From Vibrio maritimus (GTDB lineage Bacteria > Pseudomonadota > Gammaproteobacteria > Enterobacterales > Vibrionaceae): 64,000 nt of DNA. The DNA lies in assembly GCA_000755425.1 (NCBI GenBank), contig BBMT01000012.1:1-64000 (forward strand), read 5' to 3'. Position numbers and translations under genes: made by a program. Positions 49,468 to 59,647 of the stretch are shown in pieces. The notes under the pieces were generated by a model. That model was not told the origin of the DNA and ran no database searches. It saw nothing but the letters and a program-made list of their open reading frames with translations. The first letter of the stretch is position 1. Each line of letters opens with the position of its first letter.

Positions 49468-50695
49468 ATCTAAACGCGAAAAACTATCGCGTCACAAGCG
49501 AAAGCTGGTGGCGTTAGCGTTTTATCTGTCTGCTTTTATTACTGCCGGCATCATTGGCTGCTCAACAAAAAACGAAAACCCTTCGTTTGCTCATGCGCCG
49601 AGCCTGCCTAGCTACCAACAGTCGACTTACCAAGACTATGTTGACGAGACTCAGCAGTGGCTAGCCGAGCATCGTGTCTACAAGACCGATGAACACGACC
49701 TAGAAGTGGCACTCAACAGCCCCTTTGAAGTTGTCCCTGAAGATCCAAACGGCGAGGCCGTACTATTAGTGCACGGCCTTGGCGATTCTCCCTACTCTTT
49801 TCGTGATATCGCTAATCATCTTGCCAAACAAGGTTATCTCGTTAGAGCGATATTACTTCCTGGCCACGGCAGTAAAGTAGGCGATCTCATTCTGCCAAGC
49901 TATGAAGATTGGCATGGTGTCGTAGAGCACCACACTGCCCTACTACTAGAAGAATACCCATCTATTTGGCTCGGTGGCTACTCAACCGGCGCTAACCTAG
50001 TGACCAGCAAAGCACTATTAGATGACCGCATTTCTGGGCTTTTGTTGTTTTCCCCGGCGTTTAAACCGACATCTAACGCTGTCAAATACGCCAGTTTCGC
50101 AAGCGTGTTCGTGCAATGGGCAGATAAAGACCCAGAAGACAACATGCTTCGCTACAACTCTCTGCCAATGAATGGCGCAGCCGTCTATTACGAAACCGTT
50201 AGCGACGTGCAAACGCAATTGGATAAATACCGATTCGATAAACCAACGGTGATGGTGCTAAGTGAAGGCGATAGCGTCGTTGACACAAAAGCCGCGGTAG
50301 ATTGGTTCAATAGCCATTTTTCAAATCCAAATAACAAGCTGGTTTGGCAGGGCGACAATGCGCCACAAGCGAGCGGAGCTATCGCTCAAACCATGCGCCT
50401 CCCTGAGTTTCGTGTGTCCAATGGTTCGCACATGGGAATGTTGTTTAGCCCAGAAAATCCATACTATGGCACCGAGGGCTCAGTGCGCATTTGTGACAAT
50501 GGCCAAGCCGAAGAGGCTTATATGGCTTGTCTAAATGGAGAGCCAATGTGGTATTCCTCATATGGCTATCAAGAGCCAGGAAAGATCCACGCGCGTTTAA
50601 CTTTTAACCCCTACTTCGACCAAATGTCTGAGATTATTGATAGCGTCATGAACGGTGAACGTCATTACGAACAGACAGCCAGTGCAAAGAAATAG
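49445..50695 (+). CDS. Lipoprotein alpha/beta hydrolase
   Basis: 416 residues. A basic leader and hydrophobic segment ending GIIGC look like a lipoprotein signal. The hydrolase fold has LVHGLGDSPYSF (oxyanion region), the nucleophile in GGYSTGA, an Asp in SEGDSVVD and the His in NGSHMGM, an intact Ser-Asp-His set for an esterase, lipase or thioesterase. GAGGG precedes the ATG at 49445, inside the previous gene. A membrane-anchored periplasmic enzyme is likely. Substrate unknown. Confidence 0.83.
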   Translation: MKKFRPSESKREKLSRHKRKLVALAFYLSAFITAGIIGCSTKNENPSFAHAPSLPSYQQSTYQDYVDETQQWLAEHRVYKTDEHDLEVALNSPFEVVPEDPNGEAVLLVHGLGDSPYSFRDIANHLAKQGYLVRAILLPGHGSKVGDLILPSYEDWHGVVEHHTALLLEEYPSIWLGGYSTGANLVTSKALLDDRISGLLLFSPAFKPTSNAVKYASFASVFVQWADKDPEDNMLRYNSLPMNGAAVYYETVSDVQTQLDKYRFDKPTVMVLSEGDSVVDTKAAVDWFNSHFSNPNNKLVWQGDNAPQASGAIAQTMRLPEFRVSNGSHMGMLFSPENPYYGTEGSVRICDNGQAEEAYMACLNGEPMWYSSYGYQEPGKIHARLTFNPYFDQMSEIIDSVMNGERHYEQTASAKK

Positions 50696-50885
50696 GTAGC
50701 GCTCGTTACCTTTTTATCCCTTTCCCTCACACTTTTGTCTAGCGGAGCACATTATTGACTGGGCTTCGTCCAACTCGCTGTAAAATCTACTAATATCGCT
50801 ATATAGCAGTGCTCAAGTCACGTTTAAGCGTGAGATGATAGAGATAATTTGAGCACATAGTTGACAGTCATCAGAGGTCGAAATT

Positions 50886-51534
50886 ATGAAGAAAATAGCA
50901 GTCATCCTAAGCGGTTCTGGCGTATTTGATGGTGCTGAAATCCATGAATCTGTTCTAGCACTGCATGCCATAGAAAAAGCTGGAGCAACGTGCACTGTTT
51001 TGCGCCAAACGTAGAGCAATATCATGTCATTAACCATATCACTGGTGAAGAAATGGAAGAGTCGCGCAGTGTCTTGGTTGAAGCAGCGCGAATTGCACGT
51101 GGCAATATTGAAGATGTCGAAAAGCTTAACGTAGACGATTACGACGCGCTGCTTGTACCTGGCGGCTTCGGCGCAGCCAAAAACCTAACCGACTTTGCGT
51201 CAATGGTGCTGAGTGTTCCATTAACGCTGGTGTTGCTTCAGCTTGCCGAGCTTTCAAGCAAGCGAATAAGCCTGCGGGCTACTTGTGCATTGCCCCAGTC
51301 ATCATCCCAATGATTTACCCTGAATCTGTGTCCGGTACCATCGGCAGCGATACAGATACGGCTGAAGGCTTTAATGCGCTTGGTGGACGCCATATTGAGT
51401 GTGCCGTTGATGATTTTGTCTATGATGAGAGCAATAACGTCCTCTCAACGCCAGCTTATATGCTCGCAAGCAGCATCTCAGAAGCGGCGAGTGGCATAGA
51501 CAAGCTGGTAAGTAAGCTGGTTTCATTAGCGTAA
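50886..51534 (+). CDS. elbB: ElbB/isoprenoid-biosynthesis-type glyoxalase, two frame interruptions
   Basis: About 216 residues after two corrections, the length of E. coli ElbB. The start MKKIAVILSGSGVFDGAEIHES, LLVPGGFGAAKNL and the Cys in YLCIAPVIIP are the landmarks of this DJ-1/PfpI-fold protein, reported as a glyoxalase and linked with isoprenoid synthesis. One base is missing near 50994 (restores CFAPNVEQYHVINH) and one near 51199 (restores LTDFAVNGAECSINAG). GAGG lies before the ATG. It is a lone gene. Confidence 0.87.
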
Positions 51535-51553
51535 CAGCTAAAATCAAATAGAT

Positions 51554-51589
51554 TTACCTACACCAAATCAATCGATTTGGTGTAGGTAA
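51554..51589 (+). terminator. 16-bp hairpin after elbB
   Basis: TTACCTACACCAAATC pairs perfectly with GATTTGGTGTAGGTAA around AATC, 20 bp past the elbB stop. The T run is poor (CTTCCTTATT). Probably an RNA end structure. Confidence 0.65.
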
Positions 51590-51725
51590 CTTCCTTATTG
51601 TCAACTATTTGTAACATTCTACATCCCTCTGTCGGCAAAAGTTCCAATCTACCTCGAGCTCACGTACAATGTGCGCCCTTGTCGACATGCGACAAACCTA
51701 GATTTTACGTTTTGGTCTATTGAAT

Positions 51726-53566
51726 ATGCTTAAGTTTTTAAAATCAAAGCTGAGTCCTTACTATGAGTTTTGGATCCTCAATGCATTGCTTGCTACGCTG
51801 ATTGGCGCTCGTTTTTTCCTTTATTTCCCAGACTTACCCTTCGATGGACTTCAGTTCTCGTTTGCTGTCACCAGCTTGTTCAGCCATATGGCGCTACTCG
51901 CCTTAGTCTTTTGGCTTGTGGGTTTGGTCGTATGCTTCTTGCCATCGAAGATAAAACGTCCGATTTTGGCGCTCATCGCCACCATTGCTCTCGGCTTTTT
52001 GTTTGTCGATACCATGGTATTTGGCTTCTACCGATTCCACCTAAATTACCCAGTTCTCTCTATGGTAATGTCCGGACAAATCGTTGAGTTTCCATGGTCT
52101 GCATGGCTCATGCTTGTGGTTGGTCTTGGCTCTGTATTCGCACTGCAATGGTGGGCTCTGGGCAAAATGGAGCTGCGCAGCTTCACATTGACCAAAAAAC
52201 TTCGCAAAGTATTTTTCCCTCTGTTTATTGCCACCACTTTGGCAAGCCACGGTATTCACATTTGGGCTGCAGCGAAAACCTATCAGCCTGTGATGTTTGT
52301 GAATCAGTATCTTCCACTGTTCTACCCAACTATTGCGAACTCGCTTCTCATGGAGAAGGGCTGGCTAGACCGAGAAGAGCTTGAGAGAAACCAAGCAAAA
52401 GCACCAAAAGTACAAGGTGGCCTTAACTACCCGGTCAATCCAATCGTAGGTGAGGCACCATCGAAACCAAAGAACATCATGTTGATTCTGATCGATTCTT
52501 GCGTCCAGATACGGTAACACCTGAGTACATGCCAACCGTTTACGACTTGTACAACGAAGGTCTGTCATTTGATAAACACTACTCTTCGGGTAACGCAACT
52601 CGAATGGGTACATTTGGCCTGTTCTACGGACTGCCTGGGCCATACTGGCACCCAATGCTGGCGAACCAACGTCCAACACTGCTAATGGATCGTTTGCAAG
52701 AACTGAACTACGAGATTGGTGTATTTACATCAGCACACATCGAATCACCAGAGTTCAACCGTACTATCTTCGCCAACATCCCGAATCTGCGTATTCGTGG
52801 TAAGAGCAAAGGCAACGCAGCTGAGCGTGATATTGAATTGGTCGACGACTGGATGACTTGGTATGACGTCAACAAGTCAAAACCAACATTCTCGTTCTTA
52901 TTCTTTGATGCGCCACATGGATTCATTTTCCCTGCGGACTACGAACCGAAGTTTGAACCAATGTCTGGACCAAACAACCCGTTCGTGCGCAGTAACGACT
53001 CCGATCCTGAGCCTATCTTCAACCGCTACCGTACGAGCACACACTTTGTTGATAGCAAAATCAAAGAAGTGATTGCCAAGCTAAAAGCGGAAGGCACCTA
53101 CAACGATACACTGATCGTTATTACTGGTGACCACGGTGAAGAACTTAACGACAACGGCCAAAACTTTTGGGGTCACAACGGTAATTTCACCGAAGCTCAA
53201 ATCAAAGTACCGTTTATTATGATTGGTGCTGGCGTCGATAAAGAAGCCAATCAGTGGCCACAAAGCAAGATGACCACACACTATGACTTTGTACCAACCG
53301 TCATGAAGAACTACCTAGGCGTGACTAACGATATTGAAGATTACTCAGTCGGTGAAGATCTCTACGGTGAGTTTGTTGATCGCCCTTACACGATTGTTGC
53401 AGACTACGGTGACTACGCGGTTGTATCCGAAGATAAGATCTTCTCACTCAAAGGTAACGGTCTCTATGAAGTGAAAGACGGCACCAATCGACTGCTGCCA
53501 CAGCAAGAGATTGACCACGAGCGTATGCACTACGCCATTGAGCTGCTTACCCGTTACACGGAGTAA
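51726..53566 (+). CDS. YejM-like membrane sulfatase-fold protein (DUF3413), frame interrupted
   Basis: About 613 residues after correction: five N-terminal membrane helices (DUF3413 region, 15-190) and a periplasmic alkaline phosphatase/sulfatase-like domain with IMLILIDSLRPD, the metal-binding ITGDHGEELN and GHNGNFTEAQIKVPFI. This is the layout of YejM/PbgA (LapC), which tunes lipopolysaccharide synthesis in E. coli, and of related phosphoethanolamine-type proteins. The frame breaks at TT 52499-52500; one more T restores IDSLRPDTVTPEYM. The start at 51726 follows a TTG alternative at 51720. It is single, with a terminator. Confidence 0.87.
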
Positions 53567-53580
53567 GAGTCAGTCTCGAT

Positions 53581-53616
53581 AAAAAAGCCTCGCATTATTA
53601 TGCGAGGGCTTTTTGT
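53581..53616. terminator. Bidirectional terminator
   Basis: Stem AAAAGCC-TCGCAT / ATGCGA-GGGCTTTT with a short TAT loop, flanked by A and T runs, between converging genes. Confidence 0.88.
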
Positions 53617-53644
53617 ATCAGCTCAGTATGTTAAAGCTATCGAC

Positions 53645-54997
53645 TTAAACCGATACTAAAACCTCAGCACTCATCGGCTCGATATGCAGCGCGCCACCAG
53701 CCTCAACCACAGCATCAGAAAAGATCGAACTCAATGCCTTCGTTTGGTTTAAAGCCACAACCTTGCTGCGTGATGACTTGTTGATCACAACGACGCCTTT
53801 GTCACCTCGGCTAAATGCCAACAGATCTTCATTGGCCTCAATGATCTCAGCTGTCGCTTCGTGTACGGTATGGTAGAAGTGAATCAACTTAGCAAGCTTA
53901 GGATCTTTCCAGCCATCCACCCATCTTGGTAAACCTTGCTTATTGCTAATACCGCTCGGGTCGAGGTCACTATAAATAAGTGGTACGCCTTCGCCGCGAG
54001 TAAGGATGTACACATACGCTAGCCACTCATCCTGTTCTTCCATGACCATATCACTGAACACATCATTGTTTGGAATGTCATGAGTCGTCACAAAGGTAAT
54101 TGAACGCTCGTGGGTTAACGCCTGACCAAAACAATAAGGATCAATCAATGAGGTTAAACTTCCATCCTTGGATGAGAAGGCTTCAAAAATGGTCTTGAAC
54201 AGTGGAAAGTCGTACGCCGCCAGTCTAGTCTCTTCAAGGTATGGTTGAAGGAAGAGTTCGTACTCTTCCTCGGTAGCACCACCATCAGTAATGATTTCTC
54301 CGAACACATGCATACCTTCAGTGATCTCATCAGTGAACACCTTCTTAATGTGTTCAAGGGTGAGATGCTTAGCCGCATCAATGCGATAGCCACGAACACC
54401 AAGATCTTTCATCGCCAATAAATACGCTTGCTGTTGTGCAATAACATGCTCGCTGGTACGCAATGTCGGCAACCCAGGGTCTTCAGGCCCACCAGTCAGG
54501 CGGCCATTTTGCACTTCCCAGCGATCCTTCCAGTTTTCAATACCAAATGCTTCAACAAAATCCTCTTCTGTGAAAAGCGGTTTACTCAAGTCACCAAACA
54601 GTTTTTGTTGCTCAAAATAGCTCGGGTGATCTTGATAGCATGTTATATCCGATTTACTCGGATATTGAAGATCAAGACGCAAGCCCGACTCATTAGCCAT
54701 GTGGTTGAAAACCACATCTATGTATACCCAAATATCGAGTTCATTAAGTGCAGCCATCATCGCTTTAAAGTCTTCAGTATTACCGAGTTTATTATCGATA
54801 ACGCGATAGTCTTGAGGTTGGTACAATTGCCACCACAACACTTCCTTCTCTCCACGGTAGGACTTCATCGGTGGAGAAACAAGCACTGTCTTGTACCCAG
54901 AGGCTTTGATTTCCTGAGCGCGCTCAGTCACTAAAGCGTAGGGCCAATCGAACGCATGTAGGATCACGTTACTTTGGCTGGTGGTTTTGATAGACAT
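53645..54997 (-). CDS. Cytoplasmic alpha-amylase family protein (GH13)
   Basis: 450 residues without a signal peptide. The glycosidase residues are Asp 207 in GYRIDAAKH (nucleophile), Glu 234 in FGEII (acid/base) and Asp 307 in THDIPNND. IDVVFNHM at 93-100 is a further GH13 signature. Cytoplasmic amylases cut imported maltodextrins or stored glycogen. Intact frame. A possible but imperfect MalT-like box lies about 70 bp upstream. The protein has the barrel A and B regions and a short C domain. Confidence 0.88.
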   Translation of the reverse strand: MSIKTTSQSNVILHAFDWPYALVTERAQEIKASGYKTVLVSPPMKSYRGEKEVLWWQLYQPQDYRVIDNKLGNTEDFKAMMAALNELDIWVYIDVVFNHMANESGLRLDLQYPSKSDITCYQDHPSYFEQQKLFGDLSKPLFTEEDFVEAFGIENWKDRWEVQNGRLTGGPEDPGLPTLRTSEHVIAQQQAYLLAMKDLGVRGYRIDAAKHLTLEHIKKVFTDEITEGMHVFGEIITDGGATEEEYELFLQPYLEETRLAAYDFPLFKTIFEAFSSKDGSLTSLIDPYCFGQALTHERSITFVTTHDIPNNDVFSDMVMEEQDEWLAYVYILTRGEGVPLIYSDLDPSGISNKQGLPRWVDGWKDPKLAKLIHFYHTVHEATAEIIEANEDLLAFSRGDKGVVVINKSSRSKVVALNQTKALSSIFSDAVVEAGGALHIEPMSAEVLVSV

Positions 54998-55344
54998 TAG
55001 GATCGCCTTTATTACGTAGAATTACTTCAATTGATAAAATTATAGTGATTGAGGAAAACCGCGGCTCATCCTCAACTTGGTTTCTGTTGGTTTAGGCGGT
55101 AGGCGTAGAAGAAAATTAACCTTAGAAAATCGCTATAACCACTCAAAAAACTCGATAATTAATTGAATTTAAAGAATTAAATAAGAAACATTTTGCAACA
55201 ACCTCGGCAGTTAACCGAGTTTGCTTTATCGTGAAGCCGTGAGCAACATCACAGCGTGTGGGGAAGGCTGAATATCCCATCTATATGAAACACAAACAAA
55301 AAAGGCGCACGTTGTTCACGTACGCCTTCTTGGCTAAAACTGCA
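54998..55344. other. Intergenic region upstream of the amylase
   Basis: 347 bp. It holds the YibL terminator (55296-55328) and a sequence GAGGATGAGC on the minus strand at 55064-55073, eight of ten matches to the MalT box. No gene is supportable. Confidence 0.45.
55296..55328 (-). terminator. Terminator of yibL
   Basis: AAGGCG-ACGT pairs with ACGT-CGCCTT around a short loop, followed by seven T on the minus strand. Confidence 0.82.
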
Positions 55345-55701
55345 TTAGAAAGGTTTTGGTGCGTAACCTGTCATTACTTTTAGCTTTAGCTCTTTACCAA
55401 TTTTCGTCATTGGGTGAACAACAACCAAGCCTTTCACAGACTTTTTCAGCTTACCCATATCCGCCTGCTCTGCTTTAGTGATTTCACGAGAGAAAGGCAT
55501 GTCCAGCAAACTCTTACGCTCTTTGTTCATGTCGTAGCTTTGTTTATGCTTTAACTGAGCCAGTTTCTTAGTTAGCTTGTCAATTTCATCGGTGAAACGT
55601 GAAATCATTTCATTGTCACCACGAGCTTTAGCTCCATTAAGCTTGTGCTTGCACTTATCTAGGCGGTTATTCAGTTTCTGGAGTTCTTGTTTCGAGCTCA
55701 T
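55345..55701 (-). CDS. yibL: YibL-family ribosome-associated protein (DUF2810)
   Basis: 118 residues starting MSSKQELQKLNNRLDKCKHK, with a charged N-terminal coiled coil and a C-terminal basic domain ending GYAPKPF. Length and sequence match the YibL family, reported to bind ribosomes. The start at 55701 follows AAGG eight bases upstream; the longer frame to 55773 adds an unrelated leader. No frame defect; own terminator. The molecular role is not known. Confidence 0.88.
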   Translation of the reverse strand: MSSKQELQKLNNRLDKCKHKLNGAKARGDNEMISRFTDEIDKLTKKLAQLKHKQSYDMNKERKSLLDMPFSREITKAEQADMGKLKKSVKGLVVVHPMTKIGKELKLKVMTGYAPKPF

Positions 55702-56186
55702 GGCATGGACCTTTTTATGGTAAATGATGGGGACAAACGCTGGATATTCAGAGTCTAACGTATCCGCAGCCAATCTGCATAACTGACATCAGCGCGCACA
55801 ATCCCGTATCTTGGTCGCGCATCATAAAGTTTACGATTCAAGAATGCCAGAGTTGAACGCAGAAAATTCTCAAAACCGTTGAAATAGTAAAAAGCAAACG
55901 GTTGCAATCACAAAAACCTTTCTATAGAATCCGCTCACCCCAAATTGGGACTTACTGTCAGGCATTTTGTATAAGCTTCAAATATGGTGAAGCGTTTCTA
56001 CAGAGCACCAATAATGCTCCGCTATAAAATGACTCGAATCTACATCTGCTCTTATGCCAAATAAGTCTGATCAGTGAGTGTTATTTATACACACGCACTT
56101 AATACCTGAAACAAGTGCGCTCACTTAGATTTATTACTACCTATTTAATACGGACATTGCTAGGTAACACATGAAAGAGTTGTATC
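55702..56186. other. Long leader region of nupC
   Basis: 485 bp between yibL and nupC. The purine riboswitch occupies 55963-56031. Upstream of it TTGCAA (55902) and TATAGA (55923) could form a sigma-70 promoter with short spacing, and GCAAAC-GGTTGCAAT at 55893-55908 resembles CytR half-sites. Downstream, nested inverted repeats AGTGAG / CTCACT and GCACTT / AAGTGC may form the switching structure. Confidence 0.6.
55963..56031 (+). ncRNA. Purine riboswitch aptamer upstream of nupC
   Basis: All parts of the purine aptamer are present: P1 CATTTTGTA / TATAAAATG (nine pairs), P2 GCTTCA / TGAAGC with loop AATATGG, the joining segment GTTTCTAC, P3 GAGCA / TGCTC with loop CCAATAA, and the GCTAT that leads into P1. 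The base that sets specificity is C (56022), as in guanine-type switches, not U as in the V. vulnificus add adenine switch. The ligand is thus probably guanine or a close relative; inference. It controls nucleoside uptake, with deoD and a guanine deaminase gene downstream. Confidence 0.88.
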
Positions 56187-57406
56187 ATGTCACTACTTAT
56201 GAGCATTGTCGGAATCATCGCACTGCTATCCGTTGGTTTTCTTTTCTCTGAAAACCGTCAGGCCATCAATAAACGTACTGTCCTACTTGCCCTTACCGCA
56301 CAAATTAGTTTTGGTGCTTTCGTTATGTTTGTTCCCCTTGGTGAGCAAATTTTGCAAGGCATGTCGAATGGCGTCAATCACGTTATTTCCTACGCTAATG
56401 AAGGTCTAGCGTTCGCGTTTGGTGGCTTGGGTAAGTTCGAAATGGGCTTCATTTTCGTTATCAACGTACTTTGCGTCATCATCTTTATTTCGGCACTTAT
56501 TTCGGCACTGTACTACCTGAACATCATGCAAACGCTGATCAATGTAATTGGTGGGGCACTAACCAAGCTACTTGGCACTTCTAAAGCAGAATCACTCAGC
56601 GCAACCGCAAACATCTTTGTTGGTCCTATTGAAGCGCCATCTATGATTCGTCCACTCGTTAAAAACATGACACGTTCAGAGCTGTTCGCTGTGATGACTG
56701 GCGGTCTAGCAAGTGTCGCTGGTGGTACCATGATTGGTTATATCAGCTTAGGTGTGGATCCGAAGTACATTATTACCGCATGTTTTATGACCGCGCCTGC
56801 TGGTCTGCTGTTTGCGAAACTTCTGTGTCCACAAACAGAAGAAGTTACCACTGACAAAGGCATTAAAGTTGATGACAAAGACGCGCCAAAATCGCTACTC
56901 GATGCTATTACAGAGGCTCTCTGGTTGGTATGCACCAAGCCGCAACAGTTACCGCACTCGTCATCTCTTTTGTTGCGTTAGTAGCGCTACTTAACGGCAT
57001 TATCTCTGGCCTTGGTGGCCTTGCTGGCTTCGAGAACGCAAGCCTTGAACTGATTATCGGTTATATCCTTTCACCACTTACGTTTCTAATGGGTGTGCCA
57101 TGGAACGAAGCGGTCACGGCGGGTGCACTCATCGGTAAGAAGATTGCTGTAAACGAATTTGTTGCTTACATGAGCTTTGTTGAAGTCAGCGAAACCTTGT
57201 CAGCAAAGACTCAAGCTATCATTGCTTTTAGCCTGTGCGGCTTTGCCAACATTGGCTCGCTCGCTATGGTGATTGGTGGTATAGGCGCTATGAACCCAGA
57301 GCGTCGTCCCCTACTTGTTGAAATTGGCCCACGTGTACTATTTGGTGCCATTCTAGCGAACTTAATGTCAGGCACTATCGCTGGCCTGCTTATCACTCTG
57401 TCTTAA
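56187..57406 (+). CDS. nupC: NupC-family concentrative nucleoside transporter, frame interrupted
   Basis: About 406 residues after correction. It is a polytopic inner-membrane symporter with the CNT-family motifs FVGPIEAPSMIRPLVKNMTRSE, FSLCGFANIGSLAMVIGG and the gated hairpin region MGVPWNEAVTAGALIGKK. CNT transporters import nucleosides with Na+ or H+. The frame breaks at GG 56914-56915; one more G restores ITEGSLVGMHQAATVTALVI. It lies behind a purine riboswitch and 11 bp ahead of deoD, so import and phosphorolysis are co-expressed. Confidence 0.9.
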
Positions 57407-57417
57407 GGAAAAATTCC

Positions 57418-58119
57418 ATGCCTACTCCACATATTAATGCGAACAAAGGTGACTTTGCAGAAACGATTCTAATGCCAGGTGACCCTCTTCGCGCTAAGTT
57501 GATTGCTGAAACTTACCTAGAAAATCCGCGTTTGGTGAGCGATGTTCGCAATGTATACGGCTATACCGGCACATACCAAGGTAAAGAGATCTCGGTTATG
57601 GCTCACGGTATGGGTGGTCCTTCTGCGACGATCTACTTTCATGAGTTAATGACTGAGTTCGGTGTTAAAAACTTCATTCGAATCGGCAGCTGTGGTGCGA
57701 TTCACGACGACGTAAAACTGAAAGACGTTATCGTCGCGATGGGTGCATCGACGGACTCTAAAATCAACCGCATTCGTTTCCGTGATCACGACTACGCTGC
57801 GCTAGCTGACTTCAACATGCTGCAGAACTGTGTATCCGTGTTGAGTGAAACCGACATGAGCTACCGCGTGGGCCAGGTGTTCTCTTCTGATCTGTTCTAT
57901 CGTCCAGATTTCGACATGTATGAGCTTATGGCCAAATACGGCGTACTGGGTGTAGAGATGGAAGTGAACGCGCTTTACTCATGTGCTGCTGAAAATGGCT
58001 GTAAAGCGATTGCAATGTGCACAGTGACCGACCACATCACTAAAGGTGAACACCTCACCGCTGATGAACGTCGCACGGAGCTGCACGAAATGATTAACGT
58101 GGCGCTAAAACTGCGTTAA
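57418..58119 (+). CDS. deoD: Purine nucleoside phosphorylase DeoD
   Basis: 233 residues, the usual length. Clear DeoD sequence: MPTPHINANKGDFAETILMPGDPLRAK, AHGMGGPSATIYFHELM, RIGSCGAI, the Glu-rich GVEMEVNALY and the Asp in VTDHITKGEHL. It splits purine ribo- and deoxyribonucleosides with phosphate into base and sugar 1-phosphate. The gene directly follows nupC, so imported purine nucleosides are broken down at once. AAGGAAAAATTCC precedes the ATG; intact frame; strong terminator after it. Confidence 0.96.
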   Translation: MPTPHINANKGDFAETILMPGDPLRAKLIAETYLENPRLVSDVRNVYGYTGTYQGKEISVMAHGMGGPSATIYFHELMTEFGVKNFIRIGSCGAIHDDVKLKDVIVAMGASTDSKINRIRFRDHDYAALADFNMLQNCVSVLSETDMSYRVGQVFSSDLFYRPDFDMYELMAKYGVLGVEMEVNALYSCAAENGCKAIAMCTVTDHITKGEHLTADERRTELHEMINVALKLR

Positions 58120-58135
58120 CTCTTTAATCATAACC

Positions 58136-58163
58136 AAGCCCAGCATTCGGCTGGGCTTTTTAA
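58136..58163 (+). terminator. Terminator of nupC-deoD
   Basis: AAGCCCAGC pairs with GCTGGGCTT around ATTCG, followed by TTTTT. Confidence 0.92.
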
Positions 58164-58229
58164 TAGCTTGCTTCTAAAAAGTCACTAATTAGATAGTCGA
58201 ACTTTAGCCATATGTTTTTAGGAACTGAG

Positions 58230-59575
58230 ATGTCAAATCAAGCCTTTGTAGCCAATCTATATCATGCCCCAGAGAAAGGGTCATTCGACTATATCGAACA
58301 AGCATGTATTGAAGTGGATGATTTGGGAATAATTACCCAGGTAATATCACCTACTCACCCAAATTACGCGACGCTAGTCGAGCAACACGAAAATACTCGT
58401 ACTCTAACGCGCCTTGCCGACCATCAATATTTGCTACCAGGCCTTGTAGATCTTCATACTCATGCACCGCAGTGGCCCCAAGCAGGCAAAGGCTGGATCT
58501 TCCGCTACATGATTGGCTAAACCAGTACACTTTTCCTCTAGAGAGCCGCTACAGCGACCTCACATTTGCCGCTCGAATTTACCCTGAGTTAGTAGACACG
58601 CTGCTTGCGCATGGCACCACTACCGCCATGTACTTTGCCACAATTGATAGTGCGCCATCAGAATACCTAGCGAGCGTGTGTAAAGAGAAAGGACAACGCG
58701 CGCTGGTCGGTAAAATATCTATGGATGAAAAGTCGATGTGTCCGGATTACTACGTTGAATCATCAACGCAGCAGGCGCTCTCTGACGCAGAAGCTTTCAT
58801 CCAGAATGTGAATCAAATCGATGCACAACAAGGGCTGGTTTATCCCGTAGTCACACCTCGCTTTGTACCGACATCAACCAAAGCACTACTAGAGGGTTTG
58901 GGCAAACTGGTTTCCCAATATCAGTGCCACGTGCAAACTCATGCCTCAGAAAGCGATTGGGCTCGAGACTTCACAGAGCAAACCTATCAAAAAACGGATG
59001 TTGAGCTGTACAACGAAACAGGACTTCTGACCCGTAAAACCGTGCTCGCCCATTCAATCTTTCTCAGTGAAAGTGATAAAGAAACCATCAAAACAGTTGG
59101 CGCTGGCATTGCGCACTGCCCTCTCTCCAACATGTACTTCGCCGACGCAGCATTTCCACTAAGAGAAGCACTCGATAAAGACCTTCATGTCGGCCTAGGC
59201 TCTGATTTGTCTGGTGGACCACTACCTTCTATCTTCCACGCAGCATTAGATGCCGTGAGTCATTCTCGCGTGCGCGAAGCAGGTACGAATACCCATCTCT
59301 TGGAACAACGCGGCGAAGCGAACACACGCGTATCATTTGTTGAAGCATTCTGGCTTGCGACTCATGGTGGTGGCCTGACGCTTGATTTGCCAATTGGCGT
59401 ATTCAAGCCCGGATACTGCTTCGACGCACTTGTAGTTGATAGCAACACCCAAGGCAGCCAAGTTCGTGTTTATGATGATCTCGATAGCGAACAAGACATC
59501 TTAGAGAAAATCATTGTACATACCACCGAGCCTGCGATTTCGTCGGTTTGGGTCAGTGGCCGAAGGGTTAAGTAG
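58230..59575 (+). CDS. guaD: Guanine deaminase, frame interrupted
   Basis: About 448 residues after correction. It is an amidohydrolase with metal site VDLHTHAPQW, HASESDWARDF, the His in VLAHSIFLS, AHCPLSNMYFADAAFPLR and GLGSDLSGGPLPS, diagnostic for guanine deaminase (guanine to xanthine and ammonia). The frame breaks at GG 58491-58492; one more G restores AGKGLDLPLHDWLNQYTF. AGGAA lies before the ATG at 58230. It follows deoD by 110 bp, after a terminator, so it is transcribed separately or by read-through. It gives the fate of guanine released by DeoD. Confidence 0.93.
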
Positions 59576-59602
59576 CCGTATAAACGACACATAATAATAG
59601 AC

Positions 59603-59638
59603 ATAGCCCGCGCTGACTGCGCGGGCTATTGTGTTTTT
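59603..59638. terminator. Terminator between guanine deaminase and the DUF1254 gene
   Basis: ATAGCCCGCGC pairs with GCGCGGGCTAT around TGACT, an 11-pair stem. T-rich sequence follows on the plus strand. Confidence 0.85.
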
Positions 59639-59647
59639 AGAATCAAA

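Noticed and set aside
55064..55073. MalT-box-like GAGGATGAGC upstream of the amylase
   Set aside because: Eight of ten bases match but there is only one box, whereas MalT promoters usually have several; too weak to call.
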